A DNA stretch of 64,000 nt from Sphingomonas sp. Leaf242 (GTDB lineage: Bacteria; Pseudomonadota; Alphaproteobacteria; Sphingomonadales; Sphingomonadaceae): positions 156,756-220,755 of the forward strand of contig NZ_LMLW01000010.1 of assembly GCF_001422045.1 (NCBI RefSeq). The letters run 5' to 3'. Shown piece by piece: positions 1 to 8,827 of this stretch. The first letter of the stretch is position 1; each line of letters begins with the position of its first letter. Position numbers and translations under genes: made by a program. Below the pieces are notes generated by a model. The model was not told where the DNA came from, searched no databases, and worked only from the letters and a program-made list of their open reading frames with translations.

Positions 1-66
1 GACCGCCCCCGCTTGCAGAAGCCCTTCACGATGGACGGCGTAGCCAAGGCTCTCGAAGGCCTCTGA
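1..66 (+). CDS. C-terminal end of a receiver-domain protein (partial)
   Basis: Frame 1 is open from the window edge to TGA at 64-66 and encodes the last 21 residues. They include Gln-Lys-Pro-Phe-Thr, the Lys-Pro-Phe signature at the end of CheY-like receiver domains, followed by an amphipathic helix. This is probably the tail of a response regulator or hybrid sensor kinase. The rest lies upstream, so neither the domain order nor the phosphoacceptor can be seen. Confidence 0.55.
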   Translation, partial: DRPRLQKPFTMDGVAKALEGL

Positions 67-126
67 CTCCTTCTCCTCCTTGAAAAGGGGAGGCCGGGGG
101 CGCTTGGTGAGAGTAACCTCATCTAG

Positions 127-208
127 ACGGTCATCCTGACGAAAGTCAGGACCCAGAGCCAAGTAGCGCATCGTCAGTAACTTGGGGTTCTGACCTCGTC
201 GGAATGAC
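127..208. repeat. Palindromic repeat pair (GTCATCCTGACGAAAGTCAGG type)
   Basis: A small hairpin, TCCTGACGAAAGTCAGGA, is followed about 45 nt later by a degenerate inverted partner (TTCTGACCTCGTCGGAATGAC). A related pair lies at 33139-33222. This is typical of intergenic REP-like doublets. Nothing else was seen in 67-295. Confidence 0.55.
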
Positions 209-295
209 TCCCGTTGGCGAATCGATGCCACCGTATTGCACAAACACTGTCCCAGCCTCACGCTGCGTTCCTATGTATTTGCTACATCAGACCTG

Positions 296-526
296 ATGCG
301 ACTTTCGCGAGCCCGGACGGTCACGCTGTCGTGCACGCTGGTGGCACTGGTCACAGGGTATGGTTCCGGCGGCATCAGCGTTTCGATAGCGTCGCGATAC
401 TCGCTCTCCCCGGTCGCTTGGGCGTTCGACAACGACAGCGGCACGTTTCTGATCCTCGCAACGCTTTTCGTCGTCACCATCGGTGTCATGGTCCTGCTCA
501 TCGCCCTGCTGGCGCTCGTCCACTAA
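296..526 (+). CDS. Small hypothetical membrane protein
   Basis: A 76-residue ORF, not recognised. It begins with a basic stretch (MRLSRAR) and a weakly hydrophobic segment, and ends in a strongly hydrophobic C-terminal helix (about residues 50-75) that looks like a membrane span. An in-frame ATG at 236 would add 20 residues, but ATG 296 places the basic residues at the membrane-proximal N-terminus. The ribosome binding site is weak. It sits 64 nt before ilvD on the same strand. It could be a chance ORF. Confidence 0.35.
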   Translation: MRLSRARTVTLSCTLVALVTGYGSGGISVSIASRYSLSPVAWAFDNDSGTFLILATLFVVTIGVMVLLIALLALVH

Positions 527-590
527 ATTGCCCGTTCGGCCTCGCAACTCTCTTGCGCAAATACCCCCTCCCGCGACATAGGCGTTCGCC

Positions 591-2312
591 ATGACCCGCA
601 CATTCGATAAATCGCGCCTGCCGAGCCGGCATGTCTCCGTCGGTCCCGAGCGCGCCCCGCACCGCAGCTATTACTACGCGATGGGCCTCGACGAGGAGCA
701 GATCGCACGCCCGTTCGTCGCGCTCGCGTCCGCCGGCAACAACTCCGCGCCCTGCAACACCACGCTCGACGCACAGGCCGATGCCGCGCAGGCCGGCGTC
801 ATCCAGGGCGGCGGCATGCCACGCCGCTTCAACACGATCACCGTCACCGACGGCATCGCGATGGGCCATCAGGGCATGAAGGCCTCGCTGGTGAGCCGCG
901 AAGTCATTGCCGACTCGGTCGAGCTCTCGGTACGCGGCCATTGCTACGACGCGCTGGTCGGGTTCGCCGGTTGCGACAAGTCGCTTCCGGGCATGATGAT
1001 GGCGATGCTACGCCTCAATATCCCCTCCGTCTTCGTCTATGGCGGCTCGATCCTGCCCGGCCGCTATCAGGACCGCGACGTCACCGTCGTCGACGTGTTC
1101 GAGATCGTCGGCAAATACGCGGCCGGCGCGTGCCCGCTTTCCGAAGTCCACGCGATCGAGAAGGTCGCGTGCCCCGGCCACGGCGCGTGCGGCGGCCAGT
1201 ACACCGCCAACACGATGGCCTGCGTCGCGGAAGCGATCGGTTTGTCGATCCCGAACAGCAACATGGTGCCGGCTCCTTACACCACGCGCGAACAGATTGC
1301 GGTCGCCGCCGGTGCGCAGGTCATGGAGTGTCTCGCCGACAACATCCGCCCCCGCGACATCTGCACGCGCGAGGCGTTCATCAACGCTGCGCGCGTCGTC
1401 GCCGCGACCGGCGGCTCGACCAACGCCGCGCTGCATCTGCCCGCGATGGCGTCCGAAGCCGGGATCGAATTCGACCTGTTCGACGTCGCCGAGATCTTCA
1501 AGACAACGCCGTACATCGCGGACCTCAAACCCGGTGGTAAGTACGTCGCCAAGGATATGTACGAGGCCGGCGGCGTCTACATGCTGATGAAGACGATGCT
1601 CGCCGGCGGTTTCCTCAACGGCGATTGCCTGACGGTGACGGGCAAGTCGCTGGGCGAGAACATCGACCAGGTGACGTGGAACCCCGACCAGAAGGTCATT
1701 TACGACATCAAGACTCCGCTCACACCGACTGGCGGCGTCGTCGGCCTGCGCGGTAGTCTCGCCCCCGACGGCGCGATCGTGAAGGTCGCCGGCATGCACC
1801 GCCTCCAGTTCTCGGGACCTGCGCGCGTGTTCGACTGCGAGGAGGACACCTTCGCCGCCGTCGAGAACCGCGAGATCAACGAGGGCGAAGTCATCGTCAT
1901 CCGCTACGAAGGCCCCAAGGGCGGCCCCGGCATGCGCGAGATGCTGTCGACCACCGCCGCGCTCTACGGGCTCGGCATGGGCGAGAGCGTCGCGCTGATC
2001 ACCGATGGGCGCTTCTCGGGCGGCACGCGCGGCTTCTGCATCGGCCATGTCGGCCCCGAGGCGGCCGATGGCGGCCCGATCGCGCTCGTCGAGAATGGCG
2101 ACATCATCCACATCGACGCCGAAGCCGGCACGATCGACCTCGACGTGGCGGAGGACGTGATGGCGGAGCGCCGTGCCGCGTGGGTGCCGCGCACCAGCGA
2201 TTACGGGTCGGGCGCACTCTGGCGCTATGCGAAGACCGTCGGCCCCGCGTACAAGGGTGCCGTCACGCACCCTGGAGCGGCAGCCGAAACCCATGTCTAC
2301 GCGGATATCTAA
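591..2312 (+). CDS. ilvD: Dihydroxy-acid dehydratase
   Basis: 573 aa, full length. It catalyses dehydration of 2,3-dihydroxy-isovalerate and 2,3-dihydroxy-3-methylvalerate in valine and isoleucine synthesis, in the cytoplasm. Fe-S ligands are visible as PCN (Cys55), GCDKS (Cys128) and GHGACGG (Cys200); the C-terminal GRFSGGTRG carries the catalytic serine region of the IlvD/Edd family. Three conserved cysteines and the close match to the IlvD branch separate it from the two paralogues in this window, edd (19458-21278) and the pentonate dehydratase (58681-60483). The downstream lipoprotein gene starts inside its last codons. No leader peptide or attenuator was seen upstream. Confidence 0.96.
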   Translation: MTRTFDKSRLPSRHVSVGPERAPHRSYYYAMGLDEEQIARPFVALASAGNNSAPCNTTLDAQADAAQAGVIQGGGMPRRFNTITVTDGIAMGHQGMKASLVSREVIADSVELSVRGHCYDALVGFAGCDKSLPGMMMAMLRLNIPSVFVYGGSILPGRYQDRDVTVVDVFEIVGKYAAGACPLSEVHAIEKVACPGHGACGGQYTANTMACVAEAIGLSIPNSNMVPAPYTTREQIAVAAGAQVMECLADNIRPRDICTREAFINAARVVAATGGSTNAALHLPAMASEAGIEFDLFDVAEIFKTTPYIADLKPGGKYVAKDMYEAGGVYMLMKTMLAGGFLNGDCLTVTGKSLGENIDQVTWNPDQKVIYDIKTPLTPTGGVVGLRGSLAPDGAIVKVAGMHRLQFSGPARVFDCEEDTFAAVENREINEGEVIVIRYEGPKGGPGMREMLSTTAALYGLGMGESVALITDGRFSGGTRGFCIGHVGPEAADGGPIALVENGDIIHIDAEAGTIDLDVAEDVMAERRAAWVPRTSDYGSGALWRYAKTVGPAYKGAVTHPGAAAETHVYADI

Positions 2313-2694
2313 GCAAATACTGACGGTTGCCGCGCTCCTCTCGCTCCCGTTAGCAGCGTGCGGGCGGGGGCCGTCCAGCGCGGACGTCGAGGCCAAGCAG
2401 AAGGCCGAAACCGCCGGCGACCGCCAGATCCCATGCGCGCGCGGTACGGCTGCGTTGGCCCCGACCTGCACCGTCGAGCAGGCGCTGGGCAAGGATGGCC
2501 TGATCCTCACGGTGCGGCATGCCGATGGCGCGTTTCGCCGCCTGCTCGTCACGCGGGACGGCCGCGGCGTGATCGCGGCGGACGGGGCCGAGGTCGCAAC
2601 GGTTACCGTTGTCGGGAGTGATGGCATCGAAGTAGCGCTCGGCGGCGATCGCTACCGGTTGCCCGCCACGGTCCGGGGCGTCACGCCGCAGTGA
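2293..2694 (+). CDS. Small lipoprotein, function unknown
   Basis: 133 aa. The N-terminus is a classic lipoprotein signal: MSTRISKQ, then a hydrophobic stretch ending in the lipobox LAAC (Cys about residue 23). The mature part is short, contains two cysteines (PCARG, APTCTV) and is predicted mostly beta-rich. The start at 2293 overlaps the end of ilvD by 20 nt; starts further upstream would lie deep inside ilvD and lose the signal peptide. Its stop overlaps the next start. No known domain is recognised. Confidence 0.7.
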   Translation: MSTRISKQILTVAALLSLPLAACGRGPSSADVEAKQKAETAGDRQIPCARGTAALAPTCTVEQALGKDGLILTVRHADGAFRRLLVTRDGRGVIAADGAEVATVTVVGSDGIEVALGGDRYRLPATVRGVTPQ

Positions 2695-4175
2695 TGATCG
2701 GGATCGAAGGCCGCCCCATCCTGACGGCCGCCGAAATGCGTGCAGCGGAAGACGCGGTGATCGCCACCGGCGTCTCGGTGGAAACGCTGATGGACCGCGC
2801 TGGCACCGCGATTGCACACGCAGTCCGCCGGCTCGCGGGCACAAACGAAGTTCTGATCCTCTGTGGCCCCGGCAACAACGGTGGCGACGGGTATGTCGCG
2901 GCGCGCGTGTTGGCAGGGATGGGCGTGGCGGTTCGGGTTGCGGCGTTGTCGGAGCCCAAGACGGATGCGGCGAAGTCGGCGAGGGCAGGGTGGCCAGGCC
3001 CGGTCGAAACGCTTGCGGAGGCAAAGCCCGCCCCGATCCTCGTAGACGCGCTGTTCGGCACGGGCCTCACGCGCCCGCTCGACGCCAGTACAACACCGAC
3101 CCCCAACCGTTCCCCCGCGGACGCGGGGGCCCAGCTAAATCCCAAGGGCTTACCTAGCGGCCTATCCTGGGCCCCCGCGTCCGCGAGGGAACGGTCTGTG
3201 GTCGAGTGTCTCCATTCCCTCGCGAACGCCGCTCAACTCAGCATCGCTGTCGACCTGCCCAGTGGCCTTGCTACCGATACAGGCGAGGCGCTCAGCACAC
3301 CCCCCGTCTTCAACCTCACCCTCGCGCTCGGCGCGGTAAAACCAGCGCACCTCCTCCAACCCGCCGCGCGCTATTGCGGCCAGATCCGCCTCCTCGACAT
3401 CGGCGTCCCTACGCACAGCCAAGCTGAAGTCCTCAAGGCCCCAAGCCTCCCGACCCCCGGCCCAGACTCGCACAAATACACGCGAGGTATGGTCGCGATC
3501 GTCGCCGGCAGCATGTCAGGCGCTTCCGATCTCGCAGCGCTCGCCGCGATGCGCGCCGGTGCCGGCTACGTAACCCTGCTCGGCGATAGCCAAGGCCCCC
3601 CGCACGCACTCGTCCGCACGCCATTCTCGGACCACGCGCTCGCCAACGATCGGATCGGCGCACTGGTGATCGGTCCCGGCCTCGGCCGCGACGATACGGC
3701 CAAGGCCCGCCTCGACGCCGCGCTGACCTCGGGCCACCCGCTGATCATAGACGGCGACGCGCTCCGCCTGCTCGACCCCGAGCGGATCAAGGCGCTGAAG
3801 GTCCCCGTCATCCTCACCCCGCACTCCGGCGAGTTCGACGCACTTTTCGGCAAATCCGACGCCGACAAGATCACCCGAGCCCGAGCCGCCGCCACCCGCG
3901 CCAATGCCATCGTTGTCTTCAAAGGCGCCGACACCGTCATCGCCGCCCCAGACGGCCGCGTCCGCATCGCGCAAGGGGCCAGCGACTGGCTCTCCACCGC
4001 CGGCACCGGCGACGTGCTAGCCGGCGCGATCGGCGCGATGCTTGCCGCCCGGCTCGATCCGCTCGACGCCTGTGCCGGAGTGTGGCTCCACAGTGACGCT
4101 GCCCGCCGATTGGGCGCGGCTTTCATCGCCGACGACTTGGCGGAAGCGCTCCGGTCGGCCAGAGCGGCCCCATGA
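2691..4175 (+). CDS. nnrD: Bifunctional NAD(P)H-hydrate epimerase / ADP-dependent dehydratase
   Basis: 494 aa. It repairs damaged NAD(P)HX: the N-terminal YjeF_N domain epimerises it and the C-terminal ribokinase-like domain dehydrates it using ADP. Motifs seen are LTAAEMRAAED, GPGNNGGDGYVAAR, DLPSGLATDTG (epimerase), then VIGPGLGRDD, IIDGDALRLL, TPHSGEFDALF and the AGTGDVLAG nucleotide site. The start is GTG 2691 (4-nt overlap with the lipoprotein stop) or ATG 2694. Residues about 138-170 are not family sequence: they are encoded by an in-frame palindromic repeat (3109-3192) placed in the loop between FGTGLTRPLD and the AVDLPSG strand. The RNA methyltransferase follows with a 4-nt overlap. 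Confidence 0.92.
   Translation: MMIGIEGRPILTAAEMRAAEDAVIATGVSVETLMDRAGTAIAHAVRRLAGTNEVLILCGPGNNGGDGYVAARVLAGMGVAVRVAALSEPKTDAAKSARAGWPGPVETLAEAKPAPILVDALFGTGLTRPLDASTTPTPNRSPADAGAQLNPKGLPSGLSWAPASARERSVVECLHSLANAAQLSIAVDLPSGLATDTGEALSTPPVFNLTLALGAVKPAHLLQPAARYCGQIRLLDIGVPTHSQAEVLKAPSLPTPGPDSHKYTRGMVAIVAGSMSGASDLAALAAMRAGAGYVTLLGDSQGPPHALVRTPFSDHALANDRIGALVIGPGLGRDDTAKARLDAALTSGHPLIIDGDALRLLDPERIKALKVPVILTPHSGEFDALFGKSDADKITRARAAATRANAIVVFKGADTVIAAPDGRVRIAQGASDWLSTAGTGDVLAGAIGAMLAARLDPLDACAGVWLHSDAARRLGAAFIADDLAEALRSARAAP
3109..3192. repeat. Intragenic palindromic repeat inside nnrD
   Basis: The left arm CCGTTCCCCCGCGGACGCGG and its continuation GGGCCCAG pair almost perfectly with the right arm at about 3165-3194 (reverse complement CCGTTCCCTCGCGGACGCGG...). 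This is the same element type found between genes at 8587-8663, 16528-16617 and 36059-36106. It is read through in frame without a stop. Confidence 0.85.
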
Positions 4176-5380
4176 CCACTGACTCGACCTCTGAAACGAA
4201 CATCGACACGATCGTCCGCGTCGCAGCGCGCGGCGACGGCATGACCGCCGACGGCCGCCACGCCGCCTTCTCGGCCCCCGGCGACACGCTCGCAGCGGAC
4301 GGCACCGTGATCCCCGGCCCGCACCACCAAACTCCCCCCTGCGTGCATTTCCCGACCTGCGGCGGCTGCCAGCTCCAGCATCTCGACGACCAGGCCTATG
4401 CCGAGTTCGTCACCGACCGCATCGCCTCCGCGCTCGACGGCCAGGACCTGTCCGCCCCGATCCGCACGCCGCACATTTCCCCCGAGCGCAGCCGCCGCCG
4501 CGCGACGCTCCACGCCGAGGCCAAGGGCGGCAAGATCACGCTCGGCTTCACCGCGGAGAAAGCGCACACGATCGTCGACATCAAGGAATGCTGGATCCTC
4601 GATCCGCGCCTGTTCGCGCTCGTCCACCCGTTGCGTTTGCTGCTCAAGCGCCTCAACTTCCGCCGCCGCGCGGACATCCACCTGACGCTCGCCGACCAGG
4701 GCGCCGACATCCTGATCACCGGGTTCGCCCCCGAAGGCCTCCCCGCCGCCGAAGCGCTCACCAAATTCTGCGAAGACTACAAGATCGCCCGCGTGGCGTT
4801 CGACGACGGTCTCGGACCCGAGACGCGCTGGGAGCCGGACGCGGTCACGATCACGCTCGGCGGCGTCCCCGTACCGCTCCCGCCCGCGTCGTTCCTTCAG
4901 GCCACGCCGGACGGCGAAGCTGCGCTTACCGCCGCCGTCCTAGAAGCGATCGGCAAGCCCGCGACGGTCGCGGACCTCTTCGCCGGCCTAGGCACGTTCA
5001 CGCTGGCGATCCCCGCGAAGGTCTATGCGGCCGAAGGCGCGCGCGACGCACTCGGCTCGCTGAAGGCCGCCGCGCATCGCACGCAGCGCCCGGTCTACCC
5101 GGAGCACCGTGATCTCTACCGCCGACCGCTGACGGTGGCCGAGCTCGACCGCTTCGACGCGGTGGTGATCGATCCGCCCCGGTCCGGCGCGCGCGAACAG
5201 GCTACCGCGCTCGCCGAATGCAAGACGCCCGTGATCGCCTACGTCTCGTGCAACCCGGCCAGCTTCGCGCGCGATGCCAAGGAGTTGTGCGACGCCGGCT
5301 GGCGGATCGACTGGGTCCAGCCCGTCGGCCAGTTCCGCTGGTCGACGCATGTCGAGCTAGCCGCGAAGTTCGTCCGCTAA
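4172..5380 (+). CDS. RumA/TrmA-type 23S rRNA or tRNA (uracil-5-)-methyltransferase family protein
   Basis: 402 aa. A class I SAM-dependent RNA m5U methyltransferase. A TRAM-like N-terminus (about 10-45) is followed by a cysteine cluster CVHFPTCGGCQLQH (about 52-65) that would hold an Fe-S cluster as in RlmD. The C-terminal Rossmann domain shows DLFAGLGTFTL (SAM loop), DPPRSGA (motif IV) and SYVSCNP-like YVSCNPAS with the catalytic cysteine. The start ATG 4172 overlaps nnrD by 4 nt, suggesting translational coupling. The target nucleotide cannot be read from the sequence; a narrow name such as rlmD is not justified. Confidence 0.88.
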   Translation: MTTDSTSETNIDTIVRVAARGDGMTADGRHAAFSAPGDTLAADGTVIPGPHHQTPPCVHFPTCGGCQLQHLDDQAYAEFVTDRIASALDGQDLSAPIRTPHISPERSRRRATLHAEAKGGKITLGFTAEKAHTIVDIKECWILDPRLFALVHPLRLLLKRLNFRRRADIHLTLADQGADILITGFAPEGLPAAEALTKFCEDYKIARVAFDDGLGPETRWEPDAVTITLGGVPVPLPPASFLQATPDGEAALTAAVLEAIGKPATVADLFAGLGTFTLAIPAKVYAAEGARDALGSLKAAAHRTQRPVYPEHRDLYRRPLTVAELDRFDAVVIDPPRSGAREQATALAECKTPVIAYVSCNPASFARDAKELCDAGWRIDWVQPVGQFRWSTHVELAAKFVR

Positions 5381-5381
5381 C

Positions 5382-5498
5382 TATCCTACCCTGTAAGGGG
5401 AGGTGGCAGCGCATTGCGCTGACGGAGGGGTGACCCGCTATCGAGAGGGCGATACCCCTCCGTCGCTACGCGACACCTCCCCTTCCAGGGGAGGATAA
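5382..5498. repeat. Long palindromic intergenic repeat (GGGGAGGTGGC type)
   Basis: Left arm CCTGTAAGGGGAGGTGGCAG with GACGGAGGGGT; right arm ACCCCTCCGTCGC with GACACCTCCCCTTCCAGGGG. The arms are roughly complementary, so the transcript would fold into one long hairpin between the convergent methyltransferase and truA genes. It could act as a two-way terminator. Related elements lie at 17600-17762, 30810-30907, 40897-41019 and 58554-58664. Confidence 0.75.
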
Positions 5499-5520
5499 GC
5501 GTGGCGATCAAAGCCGCTGG

Positions 5521-6267
5521 CTAAATCTCCGGATAAACCGCACTCACGAAGAACAACCCGTCAGGCGGCGCATTGAGCCCCAGCATCGCCCGATCCTTCG
5601 CCTCCAGCGCGGCCGCAACATCGCCAACCGCCCAACGCCCCATACCCACCAGCGCCAGACATCCGACCATAGACCGCACCTGATGATGCAGGAACGATCG
5701 CGCCGCCGCATAGACGAACAGCCGCTCCCCCTCCCGCACCACCTCAAGCCGGTCCAGAGTCCGCACCGGGCTATCCGCCTGGCAATGCGCCGACCGAAAC
5801 GTCGTGAAGTCATGCCGCCCGACCAGCGCCCCGGCAGCCTCCGCCATCGCGTCTGCATCCAGCAATTGCGGCACCTGCCAGGCCAGCCCCGCCTCGAACG
5901 TCAGCGGCGATCGCCGGTTGACGATCCGGTACTCGTACGACCGCCCGACGCACGAAAACCGCGCATGCCAATCGTCGTCGACCACCTCGCACGCCAGCAC
6001 CGACACCGGCGCCGGCTTCACCAGCGCATTCAGCCCCTCCATCAACCGAAACGCCGCGAGCGGCTTCGCAATGTCGACATGCGCACGCATCGCGATCCCG
6101 TGCACACCCGCATCGGTCCGCCCCGCCGCCTGTACCGACGCGGTCTCGCCGGTCATCTTCAACACCGCCGCCTCCAGCGCCGCCTGAACGCTCGGCCCAT
6201 GCTTCTGCCGCTGCCAGCCCATGAACGGCCGCCCGTCGAATTCCACCGTCAACGCGAACCGCGTCAA
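5521..6267 (-). CDS. truA: tRNA pseudouridine(38-40) synthase TruA
   Basis: 248 aa. It converts U38-U40 of tRNA anticodon stems to pseudouridine. The catalytic aspartate is in [28 protein letters not shown] and [12 protein letters not shown] are further family motifs. The true start is a TTG at 6267 that overlaps the fmt stop codon as TTGA (6264-6267). The open frame continues far upstream inside fmt, but that part shows no family similarity. It is co-transcribed with fmt. Length is normal for the family. Confidence 0.95.
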   Translation of the reverse strand: MTRFALTVEFDGRPFMGWQRQKHGPSVQAALEAAVLKMTGETASVQAAGRTDAGVHGIAMRAHVDIAKPLAAFRLMEGLNALVKPAPVSVLACEVVDDDWHARFSCVGRSYEYRIVNRRSPLTFEAGLAWQVPQLLDADAMAEAAGALVGRHDFTTFRSAHCQADSPVRTLDRLEVVREGERLFVYAAARSFLHHQVRSMVGCLALVGMGRWAVGDVAAALEAKDRAMLGLNAPPDGLFFVSAVYPEI

Positions 6268-7190
6268 AGCTGCGTCCCCGACGGGATCGCAAACCCGCGC
6301 AGCATTTCCTCCGCCGAGGTCACGCCACGCCCAGCGCGCTGCACTAGGGTCGGCCGGATCGCCCCGTCGCCACACCCGATCGTCAGCTCGCCGTTGACCG
6401 TCAGACCCTCGCACCCAAGAAACGAGAACGGCAGCACGTCCGCGGCCAGCACCTTCACCCGCTCGCCGGCATGCTCGAACCACGCCCCCGGCGCCGGGTT
6501 CATCGCCCGTACCAGCCGCTCGACCTCGACCGCCGACCGCTCGAAATCGATCCGCGCCTCCGCCTTGTCGATCTTCGCCGCATAGGTAACGCCCTCCGCG
6601 GGTTGCGGCCGGGCAGGGTAGGCGTCGAGATCGCTCAGCACCTCGACCATCAACCGAGCCCCCATCGCCGAGAGTTCGGACGTCAGATCCCCCGCGGTCT
6701 TGCCGACGATCGGCGTGCGTCCCTCGAGCCGAACCGGGCCGGTATCCAGACCCGCCTCCATCTGCATGATCCCCACGCCCGTCTCGGCATCGCCCGCGAG
6801 AATAGCCCGCTGCACCGGCGCCGCGCCGCGCCACCGCGGCAATAGCGACCCGTGCACATTGAGGCACCCGAACCGCGGCGCCTCCAGCACCGCGCGAGGC
6901 AGAATAAGACCATAGGCCGCAACCACCGCCACATCCGCGTCCAAGGCGGAAAACGCCTCGCGAGCCTCCAGCCCCTCCGGCAAAGACGCCTTGAACGACA
7001 CCGGCGTCCGCACCTCGATGCCCAGCGCTTCCGCCCGAACTTGCACCGGCGACGGCACCAACTCGCGCCCACGCCGCCCCCCTGGCCTAGCCGGCTGGCA
7101 ATACGCCGCCACCAGTTCATGCCCCGCCGCGACGAGGGCCTCCAGCACCGGCACTGCGAAGTCCGGCGTTCCCATGAAGATGATCCGCAT
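6264..7190 (-). CDS. fmt: Methionyl-tRNA formyltransferase
   Basis: 308 aa. It formylates initiator Met-tRNA with 10-formyl-THF. The N-terminus [16 protein letters not shown], the catalytic stretch [22 protein letters not shown] (His in NVHGSLLP) and the [11 protein letters not shown] motif are typical, followed by the C-terminal tRNA-binding domain. ATG 7190 is preferred over ATG 7205, which adds five residues unlike the family. The gene is divergent from recR with only 52 nt between starts, so their promoters are close or overlapping. def, often next to fmt, lies about 700 nt away on the other strand. Confidence 0.96.
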   Translation of the reverse strand: MRIIFMGTPDFAVPVLEALVAAGHELVAAYCQPARPGGRRGRELVPSPVQVRAEALGIEVRTPVSFKASLPEGLEAREAFSALDADVAVVAAYGLILPRAVLEAPRFGCLNVHGSLLPRWRGAAPVQRAILAGDAETGVGIMQMEAGLDTGPVRLEGRTPIVGKTAGDLTSELSAMGARLMVEVLSDLDAYPARPQPAEGVTYAAKIDKAEARIDFERSAVEVERLVRAMNPAPGAWFEHAGERVKVLAADVLPFSFLGCEGLTVNGELTIGCGDGAIRPTLVQRAGRGVTSAEEMLRGFAIPSGTQL

Positions 7191-7242
7191 GGCCCTCTCG
7201 AACACGCTGGCGGGGAGCCGCGCAACCCCCTATCTGTTCCCT

Positions 7243-7839
7243 ATGGCATCCCCCGAGATCGAGGCGCTGACGCAGGCGCTGGCCCGGCTCCCCGGCCTCG
7301 GCCCCCGGTCCGCACGTCGCGCCGTGCTGCATCTGCTCAAGAAGCGCGACGCGGCGTTGGGTCCCTTGCGCGAGGCACTGACCGCGGTAGACGAGCGGCT
7401 GGAGAACTGCTCGACCTGCGGCAACGTCGACACCACCAACCCCTGCGCGATCTGCGCCGACCCGCGCCGCGACCAACGTTCGCTGTGCGTGGTCGAGGAG
7501 GTTGCAGATCTCTGGGCACTCGACCGTTCCCGCCTGTTCCCCGGCCGCTTCCACGTCCTCGGTGGGCGCCTGTCGGCACTCGAAGGCATCCGCCCCGAGG
7601 ACCTGAGCATCGACAGCCTCGTCCGCCGCATCGAAGCCGGCGGCATCGACGAGGTCGTCCTCGCGATGAACGCCACGCTCGAAGGCCAGACCACCGCACA
7701 CTACATCGCCGAGCGCATCGAACGCTTCCCCGTTCGCGTCACCCAGCTCGCGCACGGCCTGCCGGTCGGCGGCGAACTCGACTATCTCGACGAGGGCACG
7801 CTGGCGCAGGCGTTAAGGGCAAGGCGGCCAATGGCTTGA
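7243..7839 (+). CDS. recR: Recombination mediator protein RecR
   Basis: 198 aa. It works with RecF/RecO to load RecA at gaps. The order is an N-terminal HhH ([20 protein letters not shown]), a C4 zinc finger ([16 protein letters not shown], about residues 56-71), then a Toprim domain beginning [14 protein letters not shown] and containing [13 protein letters not shown], ending with [21 protein letters not shown] 7243 matches the family N-terminus ([18 protein letters not shown]); upstream ATGs lie inside fmt on the other strand. Confidence 0.96.
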   Translation: MASPEIEALTQALARLPGLGPRSARRAVLHLLKKRDAALGPLREALTAVDERLENCSTCGNVDTTNPCAICADPRRDQRSLCVVEEVADLWALDRSRLFPGRFHVLGGRLSALEGIRPEDLSIDSLVRRIEAGGIDEVVLAMNATLEGQTTAHYIAERIERFPVRVTQLAHGLPVGGELDYLDEGTLAQALRARRPMA

Positions 7840-7870
7840 CGCACCCCCGCGCGGAACCTAGCTGCGCAGG

Positions 7871-8395
7871 ATGACCGTCATGACCGTTCTCGAAGTCCCC
7901 GATCCCCGCCTGCGCCTCGTCGCCGAGCCGGTGGAGACGGTCGACGACTCCACCCGCACGCTCGTCGCCGACATGATCGAGACGATGTACGACTTCAACG
8001 GCATCGGCCTTGCGGCGACCCAGGTCGGCGTACAGCTGCGCGTCCTCGTCATCGATCTCCAGGAGGAGAAGGATGAGGACGATAAGCCGATCAAGAACCC
8101 CAAGGCGTATATCAACGCCGAGATCCTGTCGGTCAGCGACGAGGTCTCCACGTACAACGAGGGCTGCCTCTCGATTCCGGAGCAATATGCCGAGGTGGCG
8201 CGCCCGGCGCGGTGCCGCGTGAAGTGGCTCGACGAGACCGGTGCTGCGCACGAAGAGGATTTCGACGGGTTGCTCTCGACCTGCATGCAGCACGAGATCG
8301 ACCATCTCGACGGCGTCTTGTTCATCGACCACATCAGCCGCCTCAAGCGCGACATGGTGCTGAAGAAGCTGGCGAAGCAGCGCAAGCTGGGGTGA
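7871..8395 (+). CDS. def: Peptide deformylase
   Basis: 174 aa. It removes the N-formyl group from nascent proteins. All three metal and active-site motifs are intact: GIGLAATQVG, EGCLSIP and QHEIDHLDG (metal ligands Cys, His, His; catalytic Glu). Start ATG 7871; ATG 7880 is an alternative. It lies 31 nt after recR on the same strand and probably shares its transcript. Confidence 0.96.
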   Translation: MTVMTVLEVPDPRLRLVAEPVETVDDSTRTLVADMIETMYDFNGIGLAATQVGVQLRVLVIDLQEEKDEDDKPIKNPKAYINAEILSVSDEVSTYNEGCLSIPEQYAEVARPARCRVKWLDETGAAHEEDFDGLLSTCMQHEIDHLDGVLFIDHISRLKRDMVLKKLAKQRKLG

Positions 8396-8453
8396 GGGGC
8401 GGGGGGCTCTTAGAGCGTATCTGAGAGCACGCCCCCAATCACCCAACACGCGA

Positions 8454-8557
8454 CCACCCCGGCGAAGGCCGGGGCCCAGTTGGAAAGGCCGCAGTAACTA
8501 CGCTCCGCGCTCAGTTAGCGACGTCCCCCAACTGGGCCCCGGCCTCCGCCGGGGTGG
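8454..8557. repeat. Palindromic repeat pair (CCCCGGCGAAGGCCGGGG type)
   Basis: Hairpin CCCCGGCGAAGGCCGGGG followed by CCCAGTTGG, about 40 nt of unique sequence, then the inverted copy CCAACTGGG with CCCCGGCCTCCGCCGGGG. The same pair occurs at 10290-10398 and 36148-36251. Confidence 0.85.
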
Positions 8558-8586
8558 TGCTGGTGGAGAAGGTGTCTCCCCCCCTA

Positions 8587-8663
8587 GTTCCCCCGCGAAG
8601 GCGGGGGCCCAGGACCACAAGCGCCACTGCTCATAACCCAGGACTCCCGCCTCCGCGGAAGAA
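8587..8663. repeat. Palindromic repeat pair (CCCCCGCGAAGGCGGGGG type)
   Basis: GTTCCCCCGCGAAGGCGGGG followed by GCCCAGGAC, then, about 20 nt later, the inverted copy CCCAGGACTCCCGCCTCCGC. It is the intergenic relative of the element inside nnrD. Together with 8454-8557 and the motif at 8770-8810 it fills the def-rmuC gap (8396-8827); no gene is credible there. Confidence 0.8.
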
Positions 8664-8769
8664 CAACATATTCCGATTGTCCTACATCAACCGTTCGACG
8701 TATGTTCCACGCATGACGTCTCCATCTCGCTTCCAAACCCGCTCGCCGATGCGCACATTCTCCCCTAAG

Positions 8770-8810
8770 AAAATGCTGCGCCAGCGTCTGCACTTTGTGC
8801 ACTTCCAGCT
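8770..8810 (+). repeat. MLR-x-RLHF repeat element, copy upstream of rmuC
   Basis: The stretch AAAATGCTGCGCCAGCGTCT followed by GCACTT matches, in reverse, two copies at 35361-35397 and 35519-35557 (there (A/G)CTGCGCGAGCGTCTACACTT). All three could be read as an (M/T)LRxRLHFxxF peptide and two of the three lie just before a start codon (rmuC, DUF418). Function unknown. Confidence 0.6.
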
Positions 8811-8827
8811 AAATTCGCGGGTGCAAA

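Noticed and set aside
5521..6867. 448-residue TruA fusion
   Set aside because: The extra N-terminal part is an out-of-frame reading of fmt; TruA starts at TTG 6267 overlapping the fmt stop.
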